Below, in pieces: positions 1-12,124 of a DNA stretch of 64,000 bases. The notes under the pieces are model-generated. The model was given only the letters and a program-made list of their open reading frames with translations, had not been told where the DNA came from and did no database searches. The position numbers and the translations under genes were made by a program. Within the stretch, counting starts at the first letter, position 1, and each line of letters begins with the position of its first letter. The DNA comes from Actinostola sp. cb2023 (Eukaryota > Cnidaria > Anthozoa > Actiniaria > Actinostolidae). The stretch is taken from NCBI GenBank assembly GCA_033675265.1, contig JAUJYZ010001375.1, forward strand, positions 1-64,000, given 5' to 3'.

Positions 1-129
1 ATTGCTCAGTAAAGCTGAATTACATAATTACAGTTTCCTGATGGTAGATAGTGGTTTCCAATTTGTCTTTTTTATAATAATGTTGAAAGTTTTTAATTCA
101 TTAACTTTGTTTTGTTTTGTGTATTTCAG
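1..129 (+). other. Intron 3' end of gene A
   Basis: T-rich intronic sequence ending in a good acceptor (TGTATTTCAG) directly before the first visible exon of gene A. Earlier exons lie outside the window. Confidence 0.6.
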
Positions 130-759
130 GCCCAGAGGCATTCATCATGTCAAGAACTTTGCATTGATTATTCCTTCGACTGCTGTGCAAAAGATCATCC
201 AGATGCCTGTCAAGATTTTACAGATTTTTATACTGTGTATGATGTGTTGGAGACTGCAATTGCACAAGTTGCCACTCCAGCCCCCCAAAAAGTTTTCACA
301 GAGAAATTACAAAACTTTGTTAAACTTCATGAAAAGTATCTTGGTCATCTCCTACGTACAAAGCACCAGGCAGACTACTACCGTTACATACTGAAAGATC
401 TTAGTCCTGGTGAACTAGTAATGGTAGTGGACTATAAAATGAAAGTTGAGCTTGGGATACACTCAAGGGAAAACCAAAGGAATTGGTACGGTAAGCGAGG
501 GATCTCCCTGCATGGCTGCTACATTGTGGCAAAAACTCTAGAGGGAGAAAAAAGGTGTGAGCTATTAGATCTTTGGAGTGAGGATACCAAGCAGGATGCG
601 TGGTTCACGCAAAGTGCCATGGATGTGTGTTTCAAGTGGCTTGAAAAGGAATTTCCTGGTTTCAGTGTGTACCTATTCTCAGGTGAGTAAGATATTTGTA
701 TTGTGTTTTCTGTGCTCTAATTGGTTTGGGACTTCTTGCCTACTGTCTACTACACTGCA

Positions 760-1150
760 CGGAAATTCAGATTCACTACGAGATAAATGTTAGGTGAATA
801 TGTTGCAAATACCATATTTGTTCATATTTGATCATATTTGCAACATTGCAAATATCATATTCACTTCACATTTACTACATGTGGTGAATACGGTGAATAC
901 CACATTTTCTTAATATTCACTACGTGGGGTGAATGTGTAGCAAATTACACATTACCTCCATATTAACCATTGCTTGAAAATGGAGCAATTTATAAATTCA
1001 CTACATATTTGATCCAGTTTTTCAAGAAGGATAACTTTATATTTGGCATCAAAATATCTGATGCAAAAGTGTTGTGAATATGATTTTTTCTTCATATTCA
1101 ACTCATGATAATTTAATGTAAACTTCATGTTTCTGCTATTTTTACACTCC
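760..1150. repeat. Left subterminal repeat zone of the CACTA element
   Basis: Dense ATTCAC/GTGAATA and ATATTTGCA motifs in direct and inverted order, matching the zone at the other end of the element. These are presumed transposase binding sites. Confidence 0.6.
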
Positions 1151-1454
1151 ATTTAATCCATTTTTCATTGGTATTTTGTATTAGTAAGTTCTAGAAAGTA
1201 CACACAAATTCATGATTAAAAATACTTTATTAAAATTGTTTGCATGGGAGCAACACAAAAATCATCTATAAATATACAAATTTTGAAATAACGTTAAAAA
1301 ATTATACAATTATAATTCATAAAAATTCATAATAAAAATTCATTGTATTAAATAATTATTCAAATACCAATAATACTTATACTGAAATGCATTCCAGCAG
1401 AACATTAACAATGTAAGATAAATATCTGGCCAAACAGAATATCGTTTGGTTATT

Positions 1455-1725
1455 TAGAGCGCAAGCAATAAAACCATGAAATAACATCAAAGTTGTTACT
1501 GCCAAATAGTTTTTTATTTAGCCACTATTTAGCCACTATCATCCATCCATAACATGATCTTGAATAAAGGCTTCTGATCAGTAAAGTCATAATGAACAGC
1601 AAGTCTATTGAAATCTAAAAAAAGAATGTTCTGGTTGGATGGTAGCGACTAAATAGTCGCTAAATAAAAACTATTACGCAGTAACAACTTTGATTTTGTT
1701 TCATAGATTTAGTGCTTGCGCTCTA
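1455..1725. mobile_element. Foldback MITE
   Basis: Long imperfect inverted repeat whose arms begin AGAGCGCAAGCA and include ATCAAAGTTGTTACTGC. It is nested in the CACTA element and non-coding. Confidence 0.6.
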
Positions 1726-2144
1726 GTATACTCTGTAATGCTCAAATTATACCTCTATCTGGACCTCAAACAATCAAATGTCTAGCCATGCAGAAGGCAG
1801 CTGATTGGCTAATATGACTACTGAAGTACCAGTTTGAGCATCACACAATAAATAAATAAATATACATTCATAAACCAAAACATTATAAATGAATGAATAA
1901 ATAAATAAATAATTTTATCTGCAAATTATATAGTTATTCTCATAAAGGCTGTCAATGACAATATATAATCAGAACTGTCCTGTGTTAAGCAATTTTCATT
2001 TCTGCAATACATCAACACATGTACAATGTATACATGTCATGATAATGCAAAGGAAACTGTGAAAAATTATACATTAAAAAAAATAGAGCAATTTGTCATG
2101 TGACAGTTCTCTCAGTATTTGTATATACGGTATATATATCATAT

Positions 2145-2413
2145 ACAGTCAATGTCATTAACGTTGTCCAGCTAAAAAGAGATTAACACTGCAATAAATG
2201 TCATGTGTCTCATTCTATATTCGTTTTGCGTATGCGATATGAGCAATTATTGTGTATGTGGAGCCGATATACTTCATACTTTGAATTACATCAGCTCCAC
2301 GTGCACAATAATCGCGTCTTTCGTGCACACAAAACGAATATATGATGAGACACATGACATTTATTGTAGTGTTAATCTCTTTTTAGTGGGACAACGTTAA
2401 TGACATTTACTGT
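2145..2413. mobile_element. MITE, TA-flanked palindrome
   Basis: Near-complete palindrome with ends ACAGT(C/A)AATGTCATTAACG, flanked by TA, as expected for a Tc1/mariner-type MITE. Confidence 0.65.
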
Positions 2414-2474
2414 ATATATCTACATGTATAATATATTAATATATGTTGCATGAGACACCATTTTGAGAATAATT

Positions 2475-4516
2475 TTAATTATTCAAAGCCAAGGTCCAGC
2501 CTGGGGCATCATCTGGTGCCTGCCTCAAGGATGCTGGACCTCGCCTTCTCTCCATAAGCATGGACTGGCCCTTTTGGGTTCTCTTTCGGGACACCCTTTT
2601 GTCCAGCTTATGGAGAATATTGGTGAGTTCAGGACTTCTCCAAGGAAGCATTTTTAGAACCAATATCTTCTGGCCTCTTGGTGGTGCATCCGTTTCACTG
2701 CCAGAGCTATCTCCCTCTTGTTCTCGATCAGATGAGTCAGACATTGATTCGTCTGATGACATAAAGGCATTACCAAGGACTTTATTAATCTTTTCCTTGG
2801 ATTCATCAGGAATTGATGTGGAGTTATTTAATGCTTTGACTCTTTGCAACCGTTTCTGAAAACAGCAACAATAACATTAGAATGTATACATCCATGATGA
2901 TTATTTGACGGAATTGCATACTAATGGCAGCGGAAATGCTTGACTGTATTTAAAAAATATATGCGATATAGTGTGGGCTCTGATTAACTGCGTACAGCTT
3001 GCGTGAGTATTTATAACAGAGAACAGAGAGACGGTCACATGAATACAGTCAAAATATTTTATAAAAGTAATATGAAATGATCAATATGTCTACAATACAT
3101 GTATGTATATATACTGTGATACAAACAGTTTGTGAGTTGTACATGTAGCTGGAGCACTCGACCGAGAAGCAAGAGAAACAGACTATGCCTCGCTACAACT
3201 CCCATCATGTTTATATCACAGTACATAGACATGCTCAAATGTTACATATTGCTTAAATATGTTGTGGTTTAATTTGTTCCACTGTTTTAAATAATTTAAA
3301 TTGTTTGAGGCTTGTTTATAGATTAGGTACAGGGTCTTTTGGTGGTAACATAAATGTGTCTGGGTTAGTTTTAAAGGATTTAACCAAAAGGAAGTACAGT
3401 AGATTGTGAAAGTAAAGCAATGTCCTAAACAATAATTTAAACCAGTGGACCAAATTAACTACAACATACATGTACATGTATATAATACACCTATTCCAAA
3501 TATCGTTGTCCGGGCCGAAATCAACAAGCAAGAAGCCGACGACCGCAAAGGACTTTGGGAATCTCCTAATTAATTAATTTATATCTGTGGTACTTGAGAA
3601 GTTATCCCTACGAGCGTTGAATAGCAATCATTTAGAACTATTTGGCCATTTGAAAATGTATGTTGTCAAAATGTATACGGATAAATAAATGAATAAGGAA
3701 AAAGTCCCAATGTCCTTTGCGGTCGTCAGCTTGTTACTTTCAGTGGGGACAACGATTTTTGGAATAGGTGTATAAGACATTGAACTCAGTGTTGTAGGTG
3801 AACTTAACTTACAGTGTTCATTCTGCTCCTTGATCTTTGAGACTTCAAGTAAGTCTTGTTGGTTTTGTTTTTGCCCATTGTCCACCTTCTTTTCTTTGTC
3901 TTGAAATGGGTCCTTATTGCAGCTGAAATTTAAATAAAAATAAAAATACAATTTAAATAAAGATCTCAACCTACAAATAGAACATCTTTTTCCATACTCT
4001 GTTCAGTAATACAGCACGAAGGAAGTGACGAGAGCACGAAAACCACACTTCTTGAGTGCTCTCGGCACTTCCTGAGTGCTGTATTTGAATAACATTTTAG
4101 CGAGTGAAGTGCACGCACTACTGACGCCAGTTACGCCATTGAGCGCGCACTTAGTTTGTTTTCTTCAGAATTTTGGATCAAACCAAACAATCGAAAAATA
4201 GCATCATCAAACCGTGCTCCGTTCTCTGATACAGCACAGTTTACAGCCAATCAGAGCGCACATATTGACTTGACTATATAATAAATGTAGATAATGAAGA
4301 ATGCAACATTCTGCTGTTGACACTTTTAATATTTATTTAGTTATACATCATGTACAGGCCTGTCATCAACAGGTACAGTGTACCAAGTTGTTATTCAGTT
4401 TTCAAAGTTCAAAATATAACATACTTCTCAATAGTGCAGCTGGAAATCCTTTCTCGGTGCTCTTCACCCCTTGTGAAATGGCATTATTCACAAAAGAATT
4501 TTCTTGGGAGAGAAAT
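2475..4516 (-). CDS. Three-exon accessory gene of the CACTA element
   Basis: Minus-strand exons 4516-4425, 3922-3813 and 2855-2475. Each begins after a T-rich AG acceptor, and the first two end at GTATGT and GTAAGT donors. The phases agree at both joins: exon one leaves one base completed by CT of exon two, and exon two ends on a whole codon. Exon one encodes SQENSFVNNAISQGVKSTEK and FPAALLR. The middle exon is very Lys/Arg-rich. The last exon has an acidic Ser/Asp stretch (MSSDESMSDSSD), then LPWRS..LTNILHKLD and RRRGPASLRQAP before the stop. I recall this ending from multi-copy coral proteins of unknown role. The 5' exon was not found. It could be the element's second (TnpA-like, DNA-binding) protein; that is inference. 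Confidence 0.55.
3484..3774. mobile_element. MITE with ATACACCTATTCC ends
   Basis: Inverted repeat ends ATACACCTATTCCAAA, with inner arms CGACCGCAAAGGAC. It lies in the intron between the second and third exons of the accessory gene and is flanked by TA. Confidence 0.6.
4008..4085. repeat. Short hairpin AATACAGCAC..GTGCTGTATT
   Basis: Inverted arms AATACAGCACGAAGGAAGTG and the matching complement. A second GATACAGCAC, next to CCAATCAGAGCGC, lies at about 4223, so this may be one end of a larger element. Confidence 0.45.
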
Positions 4517-4697
4517 CTGAAAAAATATTGTAATGCAATGTAACATGTTTTAATCATATACATGTAATTCTGTTAATTTAAACCGGTATCATTTAGTGTC
4601 CCCAATATTAGTGGAGCACTTGTGCTCTGCAATAGCTCTGACACTCAAATAAAGTTTATTAATATTATTATTAAATTATTATTATCAGAGTTGGATA

Positions 4698-4763
4698 TAG
4701 TCTCCTTTGCAGCCATTCGTAGTGTCAGTCTGAAATCCCTAAGAATGGCTGCAAAGCAGACTA
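4698..4763. mobile_element. Very short MITE/hairpin
   Basis: A 66-bp unit with inverted ends TAGTCT(C/G)CTTTGCAGCC, flanked loosely by GGATAT on both sides. It lies just upstream of the transposase remnant. Confidence 0.4.
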
Positions 4764-4779
4764 AGGTGGGATATCCAAG

Positions 4780-5906
4780 GACTGAAAGTATTTGAATCAA
4801 GTAATATTTGGGTGTTTATACATGTTTATACTTTGGGATATCTTGCCTGAGAAAGATTTAGAAGTGTGGCGTCATTTTGTTTTGGCTTGCAGCATTATAT
4901 GTACCCCTATCATATCTGAAACTAAAGCAAGATTGGGACACATGTACCTTCTGAACTTTTGCACAAGGTTTGAAGAATTGTATGGAAAGAACAAAGTGAC
5001 TCCTAATATGCATTTGCACACTCACATCCTCCAGTGCATATTAGACTATGGACCAGTCTATTCATTTTGGCTCTTTAGTTTTGAGAGGTATAATGGCATA
5101 CTTGGAGAATATTCCACAAATCAGCGATCTGTTGAGATTCAGATAATGAGAAAAGTTCTGTCAGAACAGTATGTCAAGGCCCTTCCTCTGCCAACAGCTT
5201 TCAGTAACTTTTTTTTGGACCTATTGTGAATAAAATGACACCAATCAACACAGGAACTCTCCAGTTACAATCATGTGATAACTCATCAAGTTTAGTTATA
5301 GAACAAAGTCTACTCTCAGTTGGTCCTGTTAGAAAGGGATTGTGCTGGACAATTTTAGATCAGACACATTTTATCAATTGCCTACCACCCATGTTTAAGC
5401 ATAGGATTGCCTTTGACTCTCTTCCATATCTCAAGGAGTCATACAAAGCCTTCTTGGTCAATGTCAATGAGTCTTCTGTTACAATCCACTGTGAATTTAT
5501 CTCAAGTATCAGTGTTGCTGGTGAGATGTTTGGATCATCTGGTACAAGAAAAGAAAGGTCTGGATTTATTTTGGCAGCATGGTGTGGTTTGAATGGACGG
5601 ATCGACACCACTGGTACTAATGTTCGACCTGGGGTTGTACAGCACTTTATACGTCAGAATGTGCAAGTAGATGATCATTTTGAAACCTGCATCTTGGCAG
5701 AAGTAAGATGGTTTAAAGAACATCATAGTAGGCGTGCTTTGGGAGCACCAGTGGAAGTGTGGTGCAGGGACCATTATGAAATGGAAGGACCAGCTGACTT
5801 TATACCCTTGCAAAGAATTCATGCTAAATTTGTGCCTGCATTTCAAATACTTGAAAAAGAAAATGTTTTGGTGGTCTGTCCATTGCCACGCAAATTGCAA
5901 TGCTGA
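4780..5906 (+). pseudogene. DUF4218-like C-terminal part of a CACTA transposase
   Basis: Two reading frames, 4792-5229 and about 5205-5906, form one protein. The motif run MHLHTHILQCILDYGPVY, FWLFSFERYNGILG, then EIQIMRK is the pattern of the domain that follows the DDE core in EnSpm/CACTA transposases. The frames part at a run of eight T at 5209-5216; one more T would restore a continuous frame, so this is a homopolymer indel or an assembly error. The downstream part (INTGTLQL to the stop) is the variable tail. No upstream DDE exons are seen on this strand within the element, so the transposase is a fragment. It is convergent with the kinase gene, 1.3 kb away tail to tail. Confidence 0.65.
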
Positions 5907-6331
5907 CGTTTTAATCTTGTAAATACAGTCAAACTTACTTTAAGTGGCCACACTCTATTCTCACTTGTATATTAGTAACATCGGAGTTGATGTTTGTGGG
6001 GCATTGTGGGACTGTTTTGAAGGACGCCCGACTCTTAGTTTTCATTATAAAATCATTATCACAATCTTTGTTAGTTAGATTATTATTATTTTTATTATTA
6101 ATACATGTATACAGAGGTGACACTTAGCAACAAATCAGTGTTAACATTTAGAGTCCTATTCCCAACTGGGCACATCTACAGTAATAAATTGAAATCTTCA
6201 TGACAACCCAGCTTTATTAACTTGTCAAGAGTATTATACTGGTATTACACTTTTGAGTTTGTCTTGTGAACCAATTTTTTTCACAACCCATTTATTTATT
6301 TATTACATTAAAATGAAAGGTTACACTGTTA

Positions 6332-6479
6332 TACAGTCAACTCTCTCTAATCTGGAAACCAGCTCTTGGGACCAACTAATTTAATATAGCAAAGCAGTAT
6401 ACCTAGGTCCACACAAAAGTGTATGTATTAGGGAGGTGCCCATCTTAGAACAGTGTCTGTCTAGAGAAAGTTGACTGTA
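6332..6479. mobile_element. MITE with TACAGTCAACT ends
   Basis: Inverted ends (T)ACAGTCAACT(C/T)TCTCTA around about 110 bp of non-coding DNA. Confidence 0.6.
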
Positions 6480-6736
6480 GTTACTAACTTATAGCTCTGG
6501 TTTCTTTTTAACAAATGAATTTCAGATAACATGAATAGTAAGAAAGGTATATAAAATGGCAATATTTTTTAGCAATAGCCTGTGTTCTGGCCTAGAAACA
6601 ACACCACCAGCAATGCAGGTTGCTAAGAAACAACGATATGCCTGGTTCAATTGTCAAATTTATAACATGTACCAAATACAATCGAAACAATGGACTATAA
6701 TGAGCTCTTAAAAATCTTGTAATTGCAGCCAGGATG

Positions 6737-6939
6737 CATTATATGACATTAAAATTGGTTGTCTCTGGCTTATATATTTGTTAATTAAGATACAAACGTT
6801 TCGATCGATAATATATAGCATACGCATTACAACAAGATCGTTACACTGAAGAAGATCTGAGGAAGGATCGAAACGTTTGTATCTTAATTAACAAATATAT
6901 AACTTAGCCAGAGACAACCAATTTTAATGTCATATAATG
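6737..6939. mobile_element. Long-arm foldback MITE
   Basis: Arms start CATTATATGACATTAAAAT and run on through GTTGTCTCTGGC and ACAAACGTTTCGATC, nearly perfect. Non-coding. Confidence 0.7.
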
Positions 6940-7029
6940 AGCTCTTGTTTGATGTAATTAGGTTTGGCACATGTGAAGTTTGATGTTTGAATCACTGGCC
7001 ATACTGTTAATAATTTTGATTATTTATGG

Positions 7030-7174
7030 TAGAGTGATTCCAATAAACCTGGGCACTACTAATTATGTAGCTGTCAGTGTTTATTAGATACAAAGAAACA
7101 AAAGAAAACAAAAGAGTGAGTGTCTGTGTGTATTGGTGTAGTTAGTAATGCCCAGGTTTATTGGAATCACTCTA
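7030..7174. mobile_element. MITE with TAGAGTGATTCCAATAAACC ends
   Basis: Perfect 26-bp inverted ends beginning TAGAGTGATTCCAATAAACC around 93 bp. A second, left-truncated copy lies at 15482-15578. Confidence 0.8.
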
Positions 7175-7205
7175 ATAAAATATGTACAATAATTAATACA
7201 TGTAA

Positions 7206-8892
7206 CTATGACTCCAGAATCATGGAAACTTTAGCAAAAGAAGCACGGCAATCCCATGTTTTTACTTTGAAGCATTCCTTTACTATTGTCTTAAGCTTGG
7301 GTGATGTTTGACACAATGTTGTGAATATATGGCACACTAAATAGCCAAAGGAATATATATCACTGTAGATTGATTGCTTGTGGCTTCCATCAACAATCTC
7401 TGGTGCAATATGCTTGTACCGCTTTTGATAAATAATTTGTTCTTCTGGTTTTAAGTGCTTCACAATTCCATTTTCTCTTTTACAACTCTTTCCAAAGTCA
7501 ACTAAAACTGGAATGAAGTGACAATTGTTTTCATAAATGACAACATTGTCAGTTTTAATGTCATTGTGTAAATATCCACAACTGTGAACGTGATCAATTC
7601 CCTTAGCAAGGCGGTTTATGAGACTGTGCCACTGTTCTGTACTTAGAGGAATTCTGTGTTCACCTTTGCATAGTGAATACAATGAGACTGATTCATTTTG
7701 AAGGGCATAAAATTGCATGACAATTTTAAATGGTTCCTTATCAACACTGACACCCAGAAGTGTTGCAATGCTTTCATGGCTTTTTAAATTTAGTAAAATC
7801 TTTGCTTCGTGTATTGTTGCTCTTCTTAGCTCAGCCTCTGTGTGAATAAAGTCTGATTCCTCACTCAACCTCTTTAAACACTTAACAGCTACACAGCTGC
7901 CCTTGTAGTTACAGAGTTTCACTGTTCCAAAGACACCTGAACCAATAATATTATCATTGGTACATGTACTTGATTCCAAGTTAAGAAGTTCACTCTTTAT
8001 GTACAATGAATCTGGAAGGCCAGCAGTAGGTTTAAGTACTTGATTTCCAAGCGCTCTGTCCTTTTCACAGCGTTCTGCCTTCCATTCTTTATAATACTTA
8101 TTTGCAACACGTTCTGCTAGTTTCCTTTTCTTAACCTCCATTTTATGCAGTGCTGCTACATCACAGAGTCTGTTTTTTATTTCTTGGTTTGATTCATTTT
8201 CACTTTTCAATTTCACACCACAGTATATGCTCTTTCGATCCTTTCCTTTTCGTTTTCTCGTTGTCCTCTTGAAAACACTGAGTACTGCAGATCCTTGCTC
8301 ATTGTAGCTGATGTTTCCAAACTCTGAAACAAGTTCCTCTCTGATGACATCCGTGAAAACACAATCACTATGGTGAATATCTTTGCATTCAAATTCTTCA
8401 AACTTTTCAGACAACCTAAAATAAGTTAACAAAGAATATGTTATTAATTAAGTTTAGCTAAAGTGAACTGGTTTATTTTATAACAGGCCATGCTTCCAAA
8501 AAAAATACGATTTTTTAAAACCTTAAGCTTATAAACTTATTAGTAGCTTAAATATAAGCTTAATAATTTATTTCATAATAATTTATTTACGCAGTTATTA
8601 AGCTAAAAAAATCGACTGAGCACTACCAACTATATATAGGCATTCAAATTTCTATTTTTCTTCAACTAATTCTACTCTGATTGACACAGTAAGTTACTTC
8701 ATAAACTCGGTAGACCAGCTGACATCTGACCTCCGATCAGCTATAAACAATGGGTATTAAAACCGGTAAACTTCACTATTTTCAATGCGCTTTTCGTTCA
8801 TTTCTACTTAGCATAAAAACAACTTACCGTTTAACCATTAATTGAGAACGATTTGAAGCTGTTGAGGTTAGTTTGACTTCTGTTCTTTTCAT
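7206..8892 (-). CDS. Protein kinase encoded inside the CACTA element
   Basis: Exon 8892-8828 starts at ATG and ends CG/GTAAGT. Exon 8415-7206 starts after TATTTTAG and completes the Arg codon. The result is a 424-residue protein. Residues 1-175 are charged, with FKRTTRKRKGKDRK and MEVKKRKLAERVANKYYKEW. The kinase domain follows: GSGVFGTV glycine loop (about 180-187), VAVK lysine (200), HEAK glutamate (225), HNDIKTDN catalytic loop (305-312; Asn replaces the usual Arg of HRD), DFG (328-330) and APE (359-361). All residues needed for catalysis are present, so it may be active, as a non-RD kinase of TKL-like type. I recall this as a large coral/anemone family. Its place between CACTA ends suggests transposon cargo. 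Substrates are unknown. Confidence 0.8.
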
Positions 8893-9239
8893 TATTTGGC
8901 ATTCTCCATGATTCTGCAAAACGACGCGACGCTTTGTTGACCGCAAAGCACCTTGGGCCGTGGACAAACGTGCACGGCCCGTGATCCTTTGCGTGCTTTC
9001 AAACTGTTTGAACTGGATGATTTTCAGAATGACTTTCAGTTTGTGAGACTTTAATTTTTAGCCGGTGAACCTGCCAGTATATAGGCCAGGCGTTATGTGG
9101 AGTACGAGTTTTTAAAACACCTAGATATACACAAACTAAAATTCAGACTTCACTGAATTTGCTAGGAATTACTGAACTAAGTCATCTCAATCCGCGGACC
9201 CCCTTGAACATGACCAGCTATATAAATACAACCAAATTT

Positions 9240-9609
9240 GCTTCTCCGTGTAAAATATTAAGTGGAAATATATAAAGAACATATTACGTTCCCCCGCGAA
9301 AATGTAAAGAAAATATGACACGAATATGACCATTTGAATCAGATTCACATAACATTTGGTTTCGAGCAATTATCATATTAGTACCATAGTGTGAAACTGT
9401 GAAGAATATTACATTTGCATACCCTTGAAAAAACATGCAGAAAATATGTCGTGAATATAGACATTTGATTCAATTTTGGTTCATATTTGCTACTGGATCA
9501 AATATCATAACCGTACCATATTTGCGCATAGTGTGAATCTGATGCAAATATGGCTCGCCATCTTCACATCATATTTGCACCAATGGTGAATCCATTATTT
9601 CATGCAGTG
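9240..9609. repeat. Right subterminal repeat zone of the CACTA element
   Basis: Repeated CATATTTGC, GTGAATATA and ATTCACA motifs, mirroring the left zone and ending in TGCAGTG followed by the CTA duplication. Confidence 0.6.
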
Positions 9610-10089
9610 CTATGAGTGGATCAATGAATTAATTGAACGTTCTATCTGTTATCACAGATAATGGCCCACATTATCATAATTCGAGTGTGATCCTATACCT
9701 GTCCCAAGTCAGCGCCGTGTTTAACATCACTCTGAAAGAGCACAACTTCTTTGAAGCTGGAGAGGGGAAGTCTGCACTTGATACTCACTTTGCGCACATC
9801 TCTCACAAGCTTATCAGATGGGTTCGGGTTGGCAACAACCTTGACACAGGAGAGCAGTTTGCTGATATTATTAAGGTAAGGTTCTTTTAAGTAATGGTGT
9901 TTTTTTTGTAATTCAGTTGCGATGAATGAGATCTTGTTTTTCGTTATTCCTGTTTCATCAGGGTATTCCAAATACCTCAAAACAATAAAAACACCTTGGC
10001 CTACATATATGACCTCATCAGTTTCATCATGCTTCCATTAGTTTCTTGTTGTTTGTAATCCCTGATCAAACACTTGCACTCGTTTGTGA

Positions 10090-10231
10090 TATACACTCAT
10101 TTCGATAAAGTTAATCACCCGAAAAGCTTCGAAGGTGAGACCAGGACCATGGGTACATGCATGTTAACCAACCCAGGATCCTCATTGGCCTCACCTTTAC
10201 GGGTGACTAACTTTATCGAAATGAGTGTATA
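10090..10231. mobile_element. MITE with TATACACTCATTTCG ends
   Basis: Inverted arms TATACACTCATTTCGATAAA near TA, inside an intron of gene A. Confidence 0.7.
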
Positions 10232-10735
10232 CACAAATGTAACATCAAATGCAGGGATGTCTATCTTCGGGTTTTACTGTTATTTTTTAGTTTGGATGAG
10301 AAAACCCAACTTAACTTTAAGCAAATCTGGATGATTATGTAGCAGCATTTACAGACTCCACAGTGATTTCTATAGTGATTTCTATTGTTTATCAAAACAT
10401 AGATAATAGAGGGGATGGTTAAGAAACCTTTTGTTACAAATGTACATGTATATGTCTTTGTTCGCTTTTGATGTTGGATCAGTTATGACCATGCATATAA
10501 CTTCAGTGGATTATTGTTTGAAATATTCCAATATCTATAATATATATTGGAGTATTTCGAACAAGCAACCAAAAAATTGTTTGGGTCCAGTCTTTCATCA
10601 CGATTGTGAAAACAGTCAACACAGACATATAACATCTAAACTTTATGACCAAACAGATATGAAATTTCAACAATAATATTGAAATATTTGCACCTTTGTG
10701 CATTCCTTGCCATTGAGTTATCCTGTCCTTATTAC

Positions 10736-11152
10736 TTAAAATGCCTATCACCCCTGTGAGATTGTTTTAAAAATATATATATATATTCAAGATAAGCTGA
10801 ATATAGTTGGAGGGTTCACTATTTTGTGATTTGAGCCTTGCGAAAAACTTATGAGTTATAGAGGATTGAAATCTCAATGTACATACATGTACATGTATAT
10901 GCACCAATAATCTCAGTAGGCCATAAATTATTTAGACTTTTTCAGGAAGAGCTTATTTTTGAAATGGGGAAAAAGTTATAAAATCATTTATAAAGACTGA
11001 AAATATTCTGTACATTGCTTATTGAGATTTCAAACCTCTATAACTCATAAACGCAAGGTTCAAATCACAAAATACTGTTCAAACCCACCAACTATTCAGC
11101 TTATATTGAATAGATTTTTAAAACAATCTCACAGGGGTGATAGGCACTTTAA
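10736..11152. mobile_element. TTAA-flanked MITE (piggyBac-like)
   Basis: TTAA at both edges, terminal A(A/G)TGCCTATCACCCCTG, with arms of about 140 bp that diverge inward. It lies in an intron of gene A. Its ends resemble the element at 34722-35289. Confidence 0.65.
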
Positions 11153-12124
11153 GTCTCCAACAGAAATACAATAATAATTATTATCAAAAGACGCTTGTAA
11201 CTCATTGAAACTATCGGATCATAGAAAGCTTGTACTAATTATTGCTAAATATTTTGGTACACTACCCACTGTTGAATATTTATAAAGTGAGTTATACAAG
11301 TGCCTACAGGTACATTTTTCTCAGTATTTTTCCTTTTTGCTCTGATAAAACCTGGTTAAGTGATGATGATTGTAATTCTCTAATTACACCCTGACACAGT
11401 GTGTGTTCTCATACTGATAATTCTTGTTTTCTCCTAGACAATGAAGAATACAACCTGCAGGAGACTTCACATAGACCGCCTCAAGGCACCAAAGAAAGTT
11501 GGAACCATCAAAGACATTTCAACTTTTGGTTCTTTCCAATTTACGGCTGAGGGTGGTGTTCTTTCTCAGTCAATTGCAGGGATAGGGAAGACATCTTCAA
11601 AGACAAAAGCACAAGTCAATTCCTTATTTGGAAGCTCCTTCCCAATTGCACGTGCTACTGGTGCAACCGTTGCAGACGAACCACCACCTTTGGATCAGGC
11701 ATCAGCACCAGTGTCAGCAACTGCACAACAAAACCAGGAATCTTATTACAAAGTCAACTACCTCCAACATGCACCAGAACCAGATCTTCCACCTAACTTG
11801 CATACGTGTCCACCTTCCTACTCTAGCAGCCTGCGCAACAGTAAAGGGTTTGCTTTCAAGCAGTCTTCTGGCCCGAGAAAGGCATTTACTATGGCTCAAA
11901 AAGATATAATGATATTATACAACCGGCAAGCCAATACAGGAATGAAAGCTGACCCAAAAGATGTCAGGAAGACAATGGCAGACAATGGATTAGATATATT
12001 GACTCCAGTTCAGATAAAGTCGTTCTGGAGCACACTTCACCAGAAGAAGAAGAGAGAGATTCAAAACCTGGCATCTGAAGTTGAGCGTGCTCGTCAGCTA
12101 TGTTCACTGACTGGCTCTGCAATC

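Larger units (their letters stand above)
753..9609. mobile_element. CACTA/EnSpm DNA transposon carrying a kinase gene
   Basis: The left end reads CACTGCACGGAAAT and the reverse complement of the right end reads CACTGCATGAAAT. CTA flanks both sides (750-752 and 9610-9612), the 3-bp target duplication typical of CACTA elements. Both subterminal zones (about 770-1100 and 9240-9600) are packed with ATTCAC/GTGAAT and ATATTTGCA motifs in both orientations, another CACTA habit. Inside are a DUF4218-like transposase remnant (+), a three-exon accessory gene (-), a two-exon protein kinase (-) and several smaller inserted MITEs. The element sits in an intron of gene A; without it that intron would be about 115 bp. 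No DDE catalytic domain was found, so it looks non-autonomous now. Confidence 0.8.

Noticed and set aside
3628..3969. Long minus-strand frame CNKDPFQDKEKKVDNGQKQN
   Set aside because: It is the wrong frame of an accessory-gene exon; joining it to the next exon gives a stop, while the other frame splices cleanly on both sides.
5360..5900. Minus-strand open frames across the transposase remnant
   Set aside because: Shadow frames of the plus-strand DUF4218-like coding sequence, which has the recognisable motifs.
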